This document shows, piece by piece, positions 52,323 through 60,984 of a stretch of 64,000 bases of DNA (position 1 is the first letter of the stretch; the number at the start of each line of letters is the position of its first letter). Made by a program: the position numbers and the translations under genes. The notes beneath the pieces are model-generated. The model was given only the letters and a program-made list of their open reading frames with translations, made no database searches and had not been told where the DNA came from. Source of the stretch: a bacterium (GTDB lineage Bacteria > Armatimonadota > JACIXR01); the NCBI GenBank assembly GCA_014360495.1, contig JACIXR010000005.1, positions 150,516-214,515 of the forward strand. Reading direction: 5' to 3'.

Positions 52323-54565
52323 TATGGTTTCCACATATGGACATATTTGCTCTCCACCCAACCGTGCCCTAATATGGCGAATTTCCCCTTTGAAATCTCC
52401 ACGGCTTTAGCCCCACAATGTTGTTCGTATCCGTCGTCTATCAAATAGCGATACCATACCGTTCCTTTCGGCTCCGCCATCTTATAAATGAACAACCTGC
52501 TCCTGCTTTTATAAGGCTTGAAGGGGTCGTGCTCTCCTGCGATGATTTCCGGCTTTCCATCCCCATCTAAGTCGGCGACCGAAAGCGAGTGAGGACAAAT
52601 GATGCGGTCAACGATATGGGGAATGAACTTCTTTTCCCTTGGGGCACCCGTGTTCTCTAACCACGCTATCCTAGCGAAATAGCTTCGTCTCACTTCCCAG
52701 TCAACCTTTTCCTCAGAGACAACCACATCCATTTTGCCATCTCCGTTTATATCCGCTACCGCTATCCTTGCCACGGAATCGAACCCATCAACTAAAAGAT
52801 GAGGAACGAAATTTCCATCTCCTTTATTTTCCAACCACCAAGGACCAGCAACCAAATCCAAGAGTTTATCCCCATCAAGGTCGCAAGCGATGATTTCTTC
52901 CCCGTAAGGAATTTCCGCTATCACTCTACGCTCCCAAGGGGAAGTAGGTTTTCCGGGAAATTCAAAAAGTTCAACTGGTGCACGATTGTGATAGCAAACA
53001 ACGAGAGCTATGCGACCGTGGGGAAGAAGAGGAGCTATTGCTGTGCCGTGCGGCCAATCTCCGCTGCCCTCACCAATAGGATGTTCTTCCCAGCGATTAT
53101 TCTTTGGGTCAATGGGCTTTAACCAGCAAATCTTGTTTGTTAATTCGCCGGGATTTCCCTTAAGCGCGATTAGCTCTACACGCTTATCTCCGTCAATATC
53201 ATAGGAATTGACAACCTGTGCTATTCCCGGGATTTGATAGCGTTCCCATGAAGGGTTTTTATACCACCAAGCCCCGCAAACTATATCTGGTAGCCCATCT
53301 CCATCAACATCGGTCCAAAGTATGTCTGTCGCTGTGGCAGGTTTCTCTGCGTCAATGAAAACATGACGATAATTGAAAGGTTCGGGACCAGTCTTTTGCT
53401 TCCAAAGCTGAATCCAACCTATGCAGTCGGGATATTCTGTATATCGCACTTGGGAAGAATGTCCCACTATTTCTAACTTTCCATCTCCATCAACATCGCA
53501 AACCTTTGCTTCGTGCGTTCCCTCTCCCTTATAAAGGACTGCTCGTCTCATAAAATCTCCCCTCTTTGAGAAGACATATTCCAACAAGCGAGCGTCATAA
53601 TTATAAGGAGCTCCCCAGCCTCCCTGATTCATCTCCGCAACGAAGATATGTATCGTCCCTTCTTTTGCGTCCCTCCAAGTTTGAAGAGTATGAGCGAAAA
53701 TCAAGTCCTTCTCCATCTGGTGTTCTCTCCAGGGATTCTTCTCTTCCTCCCCTATCCTATTTTCAAACCATGATAAATGCCCGTCAAGATATTCCGATTC
53801 CACTATAACTATGTCAAGCTTCCCATCCCCATTCATATCTATAAGGGCAGTTCTGCACATCTCTCTGAAATTAGGGGCGAATTTGTGCCGTTCCCATAAT
53901 TCACCTGAAAGAGGTCCGTTTTGGGGAGGGGAGAACCAATAGGGACCGCAAACAATGTCCATCCTTTTATCTCCGTCAATATCGCCAACAGATATGCCTT
54001 CTATCGGAAGCCCCATTTGAACCAAATACTTTCGCCAAGGCTTTGTGGCATCTTTGTTAGGTTTATAAAAGTAAATCGCTGGGTTGGAGCTGTACATCGC
54101 GCCAGCGATTATCTCAAGATTTCCATCGCCGTCAACATCGGCAACCAAGATATCATGGGGATGCCCTCCGACATCAAAGTCAATGATGTATTCGGTGAAC
54201 GGCTGTTTAGGGGTTTCCCCTGCCTTATACCAGCACAGAGCCCATTTATCCGTATTTGGAACCGCCTTTCCCGCTATTATCTCTATCCTTTCGTCCTTAT
54301 CAACATCCATAAAGGCTATTCCCACAGGGAACCTCCCTTCCGCTACCACTCCCTTCTCAAATGTCGCCGGACGATGCCAGAGCATAGCCCCTACGCCACC
54401 AGTGATTATTTCCATCTTACCATCTCCATCAATATCCGCGACGCCTGTGCTTGCCGTCTCGCCCACACCGGGCGGCTCAGGGTCTAAAATCATCAGTTCC
54501 CATCTTGCCTCTGCCAAGGATGCAAGAAAAATAAAAGGCACCAAAATAAAGAACAATTTTTCCAT
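52319..54565 (-). CDS. Secreted VCBS/FG-GAP beta-propeller protein
   Basis: A 748-residue exported protein with signal peptide 1-20 (FILVPFIFLASLAEA). Eleven motifs of the form D-[ILMV]-[DN]-x-D-x-x-x-[ED]-[ILV] occur along it, e.g. DIDGDGKMEIITGG, DVDGDGNLEIIAGA, DMNGDGKLDIVIVE and DLDGDGKPEIIAGE, each followed by W-rich strands (WYKNPSW, GPWWLENKG). These are calcium-binding FG-GAP blades, so one large or two smaller propellers are likely. Such proteins bind glycans or partner proteins; enzyme activity is not evident. Convergent with the DUF6259-like gene and sharing its stop bases. Confidence 0.85.
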   Translation of the reverse strand: MEKLFFILVPFIFLASLAEARWELMILDPEPPGVGETASTGVADIDGDGKMEIITGGVGAMLWHRPATFEKGVVAEGRFPVGIAFMDVDKDERIEIIAGKAVPNTDKWALCWYKAGETPKQPFTEYIIDFDVGGHPHDILVADVDGDGNLEIIAGAMYSSNPAIYFYKPNKDATKPWRKYLVQMGLPIEGISVGDIDGDKRMDIVCGPYWFSPPQNGPLSGELWERHKFAPNFREMCRTALIDMNGDGKLDIVIVESEYLDGHLSWFENRIGEEEKNPWREHQMEKDLIFAHTLQTWRDAKEGTIHIFVAEMNQGGWGAPYNYDARLLEYVFSKRGDFMRRAVLYKGEGTHEAKVCDVDGDGKLEIVGHSSQVRYTEYPDCIGWIQLWKQKTGPEPFNYRHVFIDAEKPATATDILWTDVDGDGLPDIVCGAWWYKNPSWERYQIPGIAQVVNSYDIDGDKRVELIALKGNPGELTNKICWLKPIDPKNNRWEEHPIGEGSGDWPHGTAIAPLLPHGRIALVVCYHNRAPVELFEFPGKPTSPWERRVIAEIPYGEEIIACDLDGDKLLDLVAGPWWLENKGDGNFVPHLLVDGFDSVARIAVADINGDGKMDVVVSEEKVDWEVRRSYFARIAWLENTGAPREKKFIPHIVDRIICPHSLSVADLDGDGKPEIIAGEHDPFKPYKSRSRLFIYKMAEPKGTVWYRYLIDDGYEQHCGAKAVEISKGKFAILGHGWVESKYVHMWKPY

Positions 54566-54574
54566 AACGATTAT

Positions 54575-54602
54575 ATTTTAAATTTTCAGTTTTTCCCTGC
54601 AA
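54575..54602 (-). promoter_or_regulatory. Promoter of the beta-propeller gene, near-leaderless
   Basis: TTGCAG (54602-54597), 16-base spacer, TAAAAT (54580-54575), then 9 bases to the ATG at 54565. A TATAAT closer to the ATG also exists but is too near. Confidence 0.55.
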
Positions 54603-54649
54603 TAGGAACAAAGCAGGAAAGAGCACCACATTTCACAAAACAAATCATG

Positions 54650-54678
54650 TTGATAAATTTGTATGATTTTTTTACAAT
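54650..54678 (+). promoter_or_regulatory. Promoter of the diguanylate cyclase gene
   Basis: TTGATA (54650-54655), 17-base spacer, TACAAT (54673-54678). Leader of about 36 bases ending in GGGAGG. Confidence 0.55.
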
Positions 54679-54720
54679 TTAATAAATGCTTTAGTTGAGA
54701 GGAGAAGGGAGGTTCTTGAA

Positions 54721-55737
54721 TTGCTGGATAGCTTAATTGAAAAGAAGTTAAAGATATTGTCAGCTGTAACAAAGCTTCATCAAAGCATCGGAGTCCATCT
54801 GGAGTTAGGGGAAGTAGGGGCTATTTTAGTTGAAGCTCTCTCCGATATCACAAACTGCGAAGCGTGTGCAATCCTTTTAATAGAAGGAGATAAAGTAAGT
54901 ATTTTAGCCGAACGAGGATTCATCAATTCCTTCGGAAGTATAAATCTATCAACAGACCTGCCGGCTATAAGACAAATAATTGAAACTAAAAAACCCATCT
55001 TCAGCAACGACTTGGAGAAGGACGGCGCCTTAGCGGGTTGCGTTCCCGCTGGCTGCAGAGCCAAATCCCTCTTATGCGTGCCAGTGCTCATAAACAACGA
55101 AGTTAAAGGTATTATTCACTTGGATTCCATTGAGAAAAACGCATTTGATGAGGAGGATTTAAACTTCGTGCAAGTGCTTGCCAAGGAAACCGCGATAGCT
55201 ATAGAGAGGTCTTTATTATATGAAGAAATAAAAAATCTCTCTGTAACTGATACCCTCACGAATTTGTTCAATAGAAGAAGGATGGAGGAGGATTTGAGAA
55301 ATGAATTGGAGCGTTCAAAGCGCTATACGAGACCGCTATCAATCCTGATGATAGATATAGACCATTTCAAAAACTATAACGATCATCACGGTCATCAGAA
55401 AGGCGATGAGTTGCTGAGGGAAATAGCCAAACTTCTCAGAAGGAATTTGAGAGCAATTGACAAGGTGTATCGCTATGGAGGGGAGGAGTTCCTCGTTATG
55501 CTTCCCGAGGTAGATAAGGAAGGAGCCCTTGCCTGTGCTGAGAGGTTGAGAAAGAAAACAGAGCAGGAACCTTTTGAGGGAGAGGAGCAGAGCCAACCAA
55601 GCGGTAAGATAACCATCAGCATAGGTGTTGCCTCCTACCCATTGGATGGAGATTCAATAGAAAAGCTCATAGAGGCGGCGGATTCGGCTCTTTATCGCGC
55701 GAAGGCATTGGGAAGGAATAGAGTGTGCTTATACTAA
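54721..55737 (+). CDS. GAF-GGDEF diguanylate cyclase
   Basis: A 338-residue cytoplasmic protein. A GAF domain (about 20-165; CEACAILLIEGDKVSILAERGF, KSLLCVPVLINNEVKGIIHLDS) precedes a GGDEF domain (about 170-338; TDTLTNLFNRRRMEEDL, ILMIDIDHFKNYND). The active-site GGEEF is at 253-257 and the inhibitory I-site RxxD (RAID) at 244-247, both intact, so it should make c-di-GMP and be feedback-inhibited. Start is TTG, 8 bases after GGGAGG. c-di-GMP often acts on PilB-type motors, which gives a possible link to the pilus. Confidence 0.92.
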   Translation: MLDSLIEKKLKILSAVTKLHQSIGVHLELGEVGAILVEALSDITNCEACAILLIEGDKVSILAERGFINSFGSINLSTDLPAIRQIIETKKPIFSNDLEKDGALAGCVPAGCRAKSLLCVPVLINNEVKGIIHLDSIEKNAFDEEDLNFVQVLAKETAIAIERSLLYEEIKNLSVTDTLTNLFNRRRMEEDLRNELERSKRYTRPLSILMIDIDHFKNYNDHHGHQKGDELLREIAKLLRRNLRAIDKVYRYGGEEFLVMLPEVDKEGALACAERLRKKTEQEPFEGEEQSQPSGKITISIGVASYPLDGDSIEKLIEAADSALYRAKALGRNRVCLY

Positions 55738-55742
55738 AATCT

Positions 55743-55770
55743 TTGACTTTTTCAAAATAAATTTTACAAT
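55743..55770 (+). promoter_or_regulatory. Promoter of the ThuA-type gene
   Basis: TTGACT (55743-55748), 16-base spacer, TACAAT (55765-55770). The leader carries AAAAGGAGG before ATG 55810. Confidence 0.6.
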
Positions 55771-55809
55771 ACCCTCAATATAAAAATCAGGCAAAAGGAG
55801 GTTATCGTT

Positions 55810-56526
55810 ATGTCGGAAGATGTAAAGAGAGTTCTCTATGTGAATTTGTCTATGGGTTTTCGTCATGATACGACAGCCACGGCTGCAGATATAATAACCC
55901 GCCTTGGTTGGCGCTCCCAACCTCGCTTTTTAACCACCGCTACGGAGGACTGCGAGCTAATCAACCGGGAGATTTTGAAGAGATACGATGTAATCATCTT
56001 TTATACAACTGGTGAGCTTCCTTTGAATGAGGAGCAGAAGAAAGCTCTCCTTGATTTCGTTCGGGAGGATGGTAAGGGATTCGTGGGAATACATAGTGCA
56101 ATTGATACATTCTATCAATGGCCGGAGTATGGGGAAATGGTAGGCGGTTATTTCAATGGTCATCCTTGGCATCAAAAAGTTGGTATAATTGTTGAGGATA
56201 AGGAGCACCCAGCGACAAAACATTTGGGGGATTATTGGGAGGTTGTTGATGAGATTTATCAGGCGAGGGATTGGTCAAGGGAGAAGGTAAGGGTCTTATT
56301 GAGGTTGGACACAAAGTCAGTGGATATAACAAAGGGAGCAAGAGAGGACCAGGATTACGCACTTGCTTGGTGTAGGAATTACGGAAAGGGGAGAGTTATT
56401 TATACGGCGCTCGGTCATCCAGAGGAGCTTTGGCGGGATGAGAAATTTCAGGAGCATCTATTGGGAGCGATTCTCTGGGCGATGGGTGTTCTTCCCGGCG
56501 ATGCCACTCCCCGCTCTAAGCCCTGA
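55810..56526 (+). CDS. ThuA-like domain protein
   Basis: A 238-residue protein of the ThuA family (PF06283), which has a glutamine amidotransferase-like fold. Conserved segments are VLYVNLSMGFRHDTT, DVIIFYTTGELPLNEEQKKAL, GFVGIHSAIDTFYQWPEY and GRVIYTALGHPEELW. There is no GATase catalytic Cys triad. ThuA proteins occur with sugar oxidation genes and may act on oxidised disaccharides; the reaction is not settled. Strong AAGGAGG site; no signal peptide, so cytoplasmic. It precedes an H-X9-DG prepilin gene. Confidence 0.83.
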   Translation: MSEDVKRVLYVNLSMGFRHDTTATAADIITRLGWRSQPRFLTTATEDCELINREILKRYDVIIFYTTGELPLNEEQKKALLDFVREDGKGFVGIHSAIDTFYQWPEYGEMVGGYFNGHPWHQKVGIIVEDKEHPATKHLGDYWEVVDEIYQARDWSREKVRVLLRLDTKSVDITKGAREDQDYALAWCRNYGKGRVIYTALGHPEELWRDEKFQEHLLGAILWAMGVLPGDATPRSKP

Positions 56527-56544
56527 AAAAATTTTGAAATTTTT

Positions 56545-56572
56545 TTGACATTTAACTGAAATGGTATATAAT
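56545..56572 (+). promoter_or_regulatory. Consensus promoter of the second H-X9-DG prepilin
   Basis: Perfect TTGACA (56545-56550), 16-base spacer, perfect TATAAT (56567-56572). Leader of about 30 bases with AAGGAGGTGA. Confidence 0.75.
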
Positions 56573-56609
56573 TGGAATCAAATATAACAAGGAAGGAGGT
56601 GAAAAAGAG

Positions 56610-57356
56610 ATGCGTAAGAGAGGTTTTACGCTCATTGAGCTCCTCGTGGTCATAGCAATCATTGCAATTCTCGCCGCGATTCTCTTCCCGGTTTTCAGCC
56701 GGGCGAGAGAGCAGGCTAGAAAGACGCAGTGCCTGAGCAACCTAAAGCAGATAGGAACAGCGCTGATGATGTACGCCCAGGACTGGGATGAGTCCTTGCC
56801 AGTTGCCACTACCTGGTGCAATCGCCCAGATCCCCAAAACAACCTCCAATATTATGTGAGGTTGGGCCCATATGTGAAAAATTGGCAAATATGGGCTTGT
56901 CCTAGCGCTCGTGTGGATACCTGCGGTGGCATAGCCATCCCTCACCATGCTGTACCCCAGATGATAGACGCCGGCTGGGTCCCCTCCAACTTCCGTCTCC
57001 ACTATGGCTATTCCGAGAACATACAGAACTCGTATCCGGAGAATCGTCAGTGGGCAGACTGCAGTGCCCTTAACCGTTCTAAGCTGGCCAATATACCCGA
57101 GCCCGCGGTATCTCCTGTAATCGCTGACTGTATGGGACTTATGAACAGCGGTTGGCGCATAGGGTATGCTAATGTCTGCGCGGCTGGCTGTAATCCTGAC
57201 CGAAGAACGGAGAACAACGCTCGCCACAATGGAGGTTCAAATGTCCTGTTTGCGGATGGGCACGCGAAGTTCTTCAGCGCTGACCAATGTGTTTCCAACT
57301 GGGATACCGGCGTTTGGCACGCGGGCTGCGGTTGGTGGGGCAATGGACGAAGATAA
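56610..57356 (+). CDS. Second H-X9-DG prepilin (DUF1559-like)
   Basis: A 248-residue prepilin whose first 40 residues are nearly the same as those of the prepilin at 46.5 kb: [23 protein letters not shown] and [14 protein letters not shown]. The body differs except for short pieces ([12 protein letters not shown], and [17 protein letters not shown] with the H-x9-DG motif). About ten cysteines. It has the best promoter and ribosome site in the region and its own terminator, so it is a strongly expressed single gene. It is followed by a gene for a CBM9/DUF4091 protein. Function unknown. Confidence 0.85.
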   Translation: MRKRGFTLIELLVVIAIIAILAAILFPVFSRAREQARKTQCLSNLKQIGTALMMYAQDWDESLPVATTWCNRPDPQNNLQYYVRLGPYVKNWQIWACPSARVDTCGGIAIPHHAVPQMIDAGWVPSNFRLHYGYSENIQNSYPENRQWADCSALNRSKLANIPEPAVSPVIADCMGLMNSGWRIGYANVCAAGCNPDRRTENNARHNGGSNVLFADGHAKFFSADQCVSNWDTGVWHAGCGWWGNGRR

Positions 57357-57381
57357 TCAGCCAACACGAGGAAAAGTTCTT

Positions 57382-57418
57382 GGTTTGGGGAGGCGTTAGC
57401 CTCCCCAAACCATTTTTT
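57382..57418 (+). terminator. Rho-independent terminator of the second prepilin gene
   Basis: 13-bp perfect stem GGTTTGGGGAGGC / GCCTCCCCAAACC (57382-57394 and 57399-57411), loop GTTA, then a run of six T (57413-57418). Confidence 0.93.
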
Positions 57419-57438
57419 CACTATTTATAAACAAACAA

Positions 57439-57468
57439 TTGACTTCTCTTGATAACAAATGGTAATAT
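57439..57468 (+). promoter_or_regulatory. Promoter of the CBM9/DUF4091 gene
   Basis: TTGACT (57439-57444), 18-base spacer, TAATAT (57463-57468). Leader of about 28 bases with AAGAGGTG. Confidence 0.5.
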
Positions 57469-57502
57469 TTGAACAAATTGAAAAGCTTTAAAAGAGGTGT
57501 TA

Positions 57503-60500
57503 ATGATGATTAAAAGCCTATCTAAAATCTTCTTCCTCATCCTTTTCCTTTCTTTTCCCATCCTTGCTACCTCTTATTCTCTCCACCCCAACCCCATTCT
57601 AACCGCCAAGAGAACTACGCTCTCTCCCGAAATAGATGGTCTTCTCGCTGATGAATGCTGGATGCATGCAAATTGGCAATCCGCAAATCATGTAATCTAC
57701 GGTTCAGGAAAAGGCGATGAGCTCTCCTTTGCCATCCTTTACGATGGTGGGAATCTCTATATTGGAGCGAAAATCAGGGAGGAAATTCCACAGGTTAAGC
57801 ACCGCAAGGATGAGGATGTTGTTTGGGAGGATTCCTGTCTTGAAATCTTCCTTGCTAACCCTTCCCCAAATCAATCTATATACACTTATCGCCACTACAT
57901 CATCAATGCGGAGGGATACAAGCTTGATGAGATTGGAAGTAAGGGAGTGGGAAGCTGGAATGGGAAATGGGAAGCTAAGACAAGCAGAACCGCCGATGGA
58001 TGGAACGCCGAGATTCGCATCCCCGCAAGCGATTTGAATCTTCCCAGTTTCCAAAACACAATTCTTCCCTTTAATATTTGTGCCTCCCTCTATCATCCCT
58101 CTCATATTCTCATCAGCTTTTCCGAGTTAAAAGGTGGCTATTTCCATCAACCAGAGCGTTTCGCCAATCTTGTTTTAGGAGAAGTCCCTCAGCTATCGGG
58201 AGAAGTCCTATTATCCCTTCATAGGGGAGATAATCCCCTATCTTCCCTGAAAGCAAATATCGTCAAAGAAGAGGATTTGAAGAATATTTCTTCCCTCGCC
58301 TCCTTAAATCCGGGCATCTATGCACTTGATGTCTTCATGGAAAACCGCTTTATCGCCCGTTATCAATTATTCCTCCCTTATTTTCCCGACAGCTTCGGTT
58401 CTACGATTTACAGAGATGGAGAGTTAACAATATGGACAGCCGACCCAATGTTCAAAGTCTTCAAGGAAACACCACCTCCCCCAAAAAGGACTGGGAAAAT
58501 CGCAATCTTCGCGGGAAGAAACGAATGGGAACCCTTCCAGATAATCTTCCGTCCAAATTCCGATATAAAGGATTTTCAGCTCAAGCTCAGCGACCTCAAG
58601 GGCCCATCACTAATCCCCGCAAAGCTAATTAACATCTATAAGATTGAATATGTCCATATCACGATTCCCACAGACCCCGATGGTAAAAAGGGAGATTTCC
58701 CTGACCCACTTTTGGAGCTTAAAAAAGCGATAGACCTTGAGGGAGGAAGAAACCATCCCTTCTGGTTGGAGCTCCGCATACCATCAAACGCTAAAGCGGG
58801 AATTTATAGAGGGGAGATAATCGCTCTCTCAGGGAATAGAAAGTTAGCATCTATTCCTGTTGAGCTGAGGGTCTTCAATTTCTCCCTCCCTGTTAAGCCA
58901 GAAGGCTTCCACATTCACACTGCCTATGGGATGGATGTTAACCTTGGCTATCATAAAGCAACTCCTGAGGATAGACCTAAAATCCTTCCCTTTTACCTTA
59001 GGCTTCTCGCCGACCATCACATCAGCCCTTACAATCCCTTCAGCCATCAAATTAAATATGAAATGAGCCCGGGAGCACTTGAGCTTTCAAATGGGATTTT
59101 GAAAATCTCTTTCCCCAAAGCGGGTTCAACCATCGCGAGGCTTTCACTTGGAGATGCTCCCCTCGCAAATCTGAATTTCTGTATAGACCAAAGGGTTGGT
59201 CAAAGCATAGGGTGGCCAGGGTTGGAGAAGGTAAAGCCAGAGGTATTGATAGGGGGACCGCTCAGATATAAATTGAGGGTTAAGGGCGAGAATGTATCTC
59301 GGGGCGCATATGAGACGGAAGAAGAGATAGAGATATTCGCTAGACAGAAATGGATTTCCCGAAGACTTCTCTCTTTGAAGTCAAAAGCTCAAAATCCTTA
59401 CCTCATCGCTTATTATTTCCTGTTATTGAGTCCAGCCCAGTCAGGAGCGGAGCCTGTGAATGGTTCGGATTGGGCGGCTTGGAGGACAGCGAAGGGTTGG
59501 GCTTCCTGCTTTACAATTTCACCAGGCAAATTCGGCTTCGCTTTCCGTCTTGATAGCGCTGGAGGAGCCCATGGTGATGTAACAAGAGATGTGGGTCTGG
59601 AGATGGACAAGGGCAAGGAGGCAATAAATGAGCCTCAGCCATCCCTGTTCATCGCCCTCACGAATAATGAGGAGGAAATGCAAGTGATTAAGAGGAAGCT
59701 TTCCAACCCTTTACAAGTGAATGTTGAGGGAGAAGGGGACGATTTGATAATAAAAATTAAGGAAACCGCAGGGATAAAAAGGGAGGGGGAGCCGTTGGTG
59801 ATTTCATTGGGAGAATTGGCGAGAGGATGGAAATATGCCAGGGCTTTTCTTGATAATAAGGAGATTCCCTCCCAGTTAGATGGCGATGAGCTTACCCTGT
59901 TTGTTTATCTGCCCGCAAATGGAGAGATACAAGTAAAGGTTAAAAAGGCAAGCTCTCCCTGGACGGGAAAGGGGATAACTTTGAGCGAAAAAGCTCCTTC
60001 GTTACAGGTAGATTTCTCTCAATTCACTCCATCCGCTCATTATGCCCTTGATGAGCTCGGCTTTTCCGATTACAACATTTGCTCTGCTTTGGATATGGGT
60101 TGGCTATGGAGAAACGAATCCATAACGGATGAAGAGAAAACTTTATTTAAGGAATTGGGGAAGAGGGTGGAGGATTTCCTGAGGAGGCATGGATGGCTCA
60201 AGAAGGCATATTGCTATTGGTATGATGAGCCCGAGGAGAGCGCTTATCCCTTCGTGATTAGAGGTATGAAGCTTCTCAAAGCCACATTCCCCAATGTGAG
60301 GAGGTTGCTCACTGAGCAGCCGGAGCCGCCTTTATATCATTATGTTGACCTCTGGGTTCCCATATTCCATTTATACAACGAGGAAAGGTGCAAGGAGAGG
60401 CAGAGGGAAGGACAGGAGGTATGGTGGTATGTTTGTTGTGGACCTCGCCATCCCTATCCCAACAATTTCATAGATTATCCAGGGATAGAACATAGGATAA

Positions 60501-60922
60501 GACTTTGGATGAACTGGAAATATAAGGTAACGGGAGACCTATACTGGTCAACGACTTATTGGCATAAGAACCCTTGGCAAACGCCTATGTCCTATACACC
60601 GGATGATACGGGAATGTGGGGGAATGGCGATGGCTATCTTCTTTATCCACCCAAGCGTGGAGAGGCAAAGGAGAAGGTGATAGGTGGACCAGTGCCCTCA
60701 ATGAGGATAAAGATGATAAGGGAGGGGATAGAGGATGCTGAGTATCTATGGATGTTGGAGGAGAGGATTGGGAAGATGAAGAATCCACCGAGTGAAGCGG
60801 TTTCCGCCCTTAATCTTGCTCGGTCCCTCATTAAGAGCCAGACGGAATTCTGCCATTCACCCGAGGAGCTTCAGGCGGTTAGATTGAAGGTGGCAGAGGC
60901 TTTAGAAAGGTTGGTGAAATAG
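57503..60922 (+). CDS. Secreted CBM9-like and DUF4091 glycosidase-like protein
   Basis: About 1,139 residues. Signal peptide 1-22 (SLSKIFFLILFLSFPILA); a CBM9-like sugar-binding domain (about 30-215; SPEIDGLLADECW, EDSCLEIFLAN, GWNAEIRIPASDL); a region with GRNEWEPFQIIFRP and HPFWLELRIPSNAKAGIYRGE, typical of proteins with DUF4091/GH123-like barrels; then AYCYWYDEPEES with an Asp-Glu pair that fits the GH123 catalytic site. REGIEDAEYLWMLEE near the end is the DUF4091 hallmark. GH123 enzymes cleave N-acetylgalactosaminides; the substrate here is not known. Confidence 0.82.
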   Translation: MMIKSLSKIFFLILFLSFPILATSYSLHPNPILTAKRTTLSPEIDGLLADECWMHANWQSANHVIYGSGKGDELSFAILYDGGNLYIGAKIREEIPQVKHRKDEDVVWEDSCLEIFLANPSPNQSIYTYRHYIINAEGYKLDEIGSKGVGSWNGKWEAKTSRTADGWNAEIRIPASDLNLPSFQNTILPFNICASLYHPSHILISFSELKGGYFHQPERFANLVLGEVPQLSGEVLLSLHRGDNPLSSLKANIVKEEDLKNISSLASLNPGIYALDVFMENRFIARYQLFLPYFPDSFGSTIYRDGELTIWTADPMFKVFKETPPPPKRTGKIAIFAGRNEWEPFQIIFRPNSDIKDFQLKLSDLKGPSLIPAKLINIYKIEYVHITIPTDPDGKKGDFPDPLLELKKAIDLEGGRNHPFWLELRIPSNAKAGIYRGEIIALSGNRKLASIPVELRVFNFSLPVKPEGFHIHTAYGMDVNLGYHKATPEDRPKILPFYLRLLADHHISPYNPFSHQIKYEMSPGALELSNGILKISFPKAGSTIARLSLGDAPLANLNFCIDQRVGQSIGWPGLEKVKPEVLIGGPLRYKLRVKGENVSRGAYETEEEIEIFARQKWISRRLLSLKSKAQNPYLIAYYFLLLSPAQSGAEPVNGSDWAAWRTAKGWASCFTISPGKFGFAFRLDSAGGAHGDVTRDVGLEMDKGKEAINEPQPSLFIALTNNEEEMQVIKRKLSNPLQVNVEGEGDDLIIKIKETAGIKREGEPLVISLGELARGWKYARAFLDNKEIPSQLDGDELTLFVYLPANGEIQVKVKKASSPWTGKGITLSEKAPSLQVDFSQFTPSAHYALDELGFSDYNICSALDMGWLWRNESITDEEKTLFKELGKRVEDFLRRHGWLKKAYCYWYDEPEESAYPFVIRGMKLLKATFPNVRRLLTEQPEPPLYHYVDLWVPIFHLYNEERCKERQREGQEVWWYVCCGPRHPYPNNFIDYPGIEHRIRLWMNWKYKVTGDLYWSTTYWHKNPWQTPMSYTPDDTGMWGNGDGYLLYPPKRGEAKEKVIGGPVPSMRIKMIREGIEDAEYLWMLEERIGKMKNPPSEAVSALNLARSLIKSQTEFCHSPEELQAVRLKVAEALERLVK

Positions 60923-60984
60923 ACGGTATTAGATTGAATTTTGTTGCAAATTGGCAAAATTGAAGAAAAAACTCTTCTTAATTT
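60923..60984. terminator. Weak bidirectional hairpin between convergent genes
   Basis: GAAGA and TCTTC form a 5-bp stem around 60963-60978, with A/T-rich sequence on both sides. A modest terminator for both the DUF4091 and ligase genes is possible. Confidence 0.35.
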
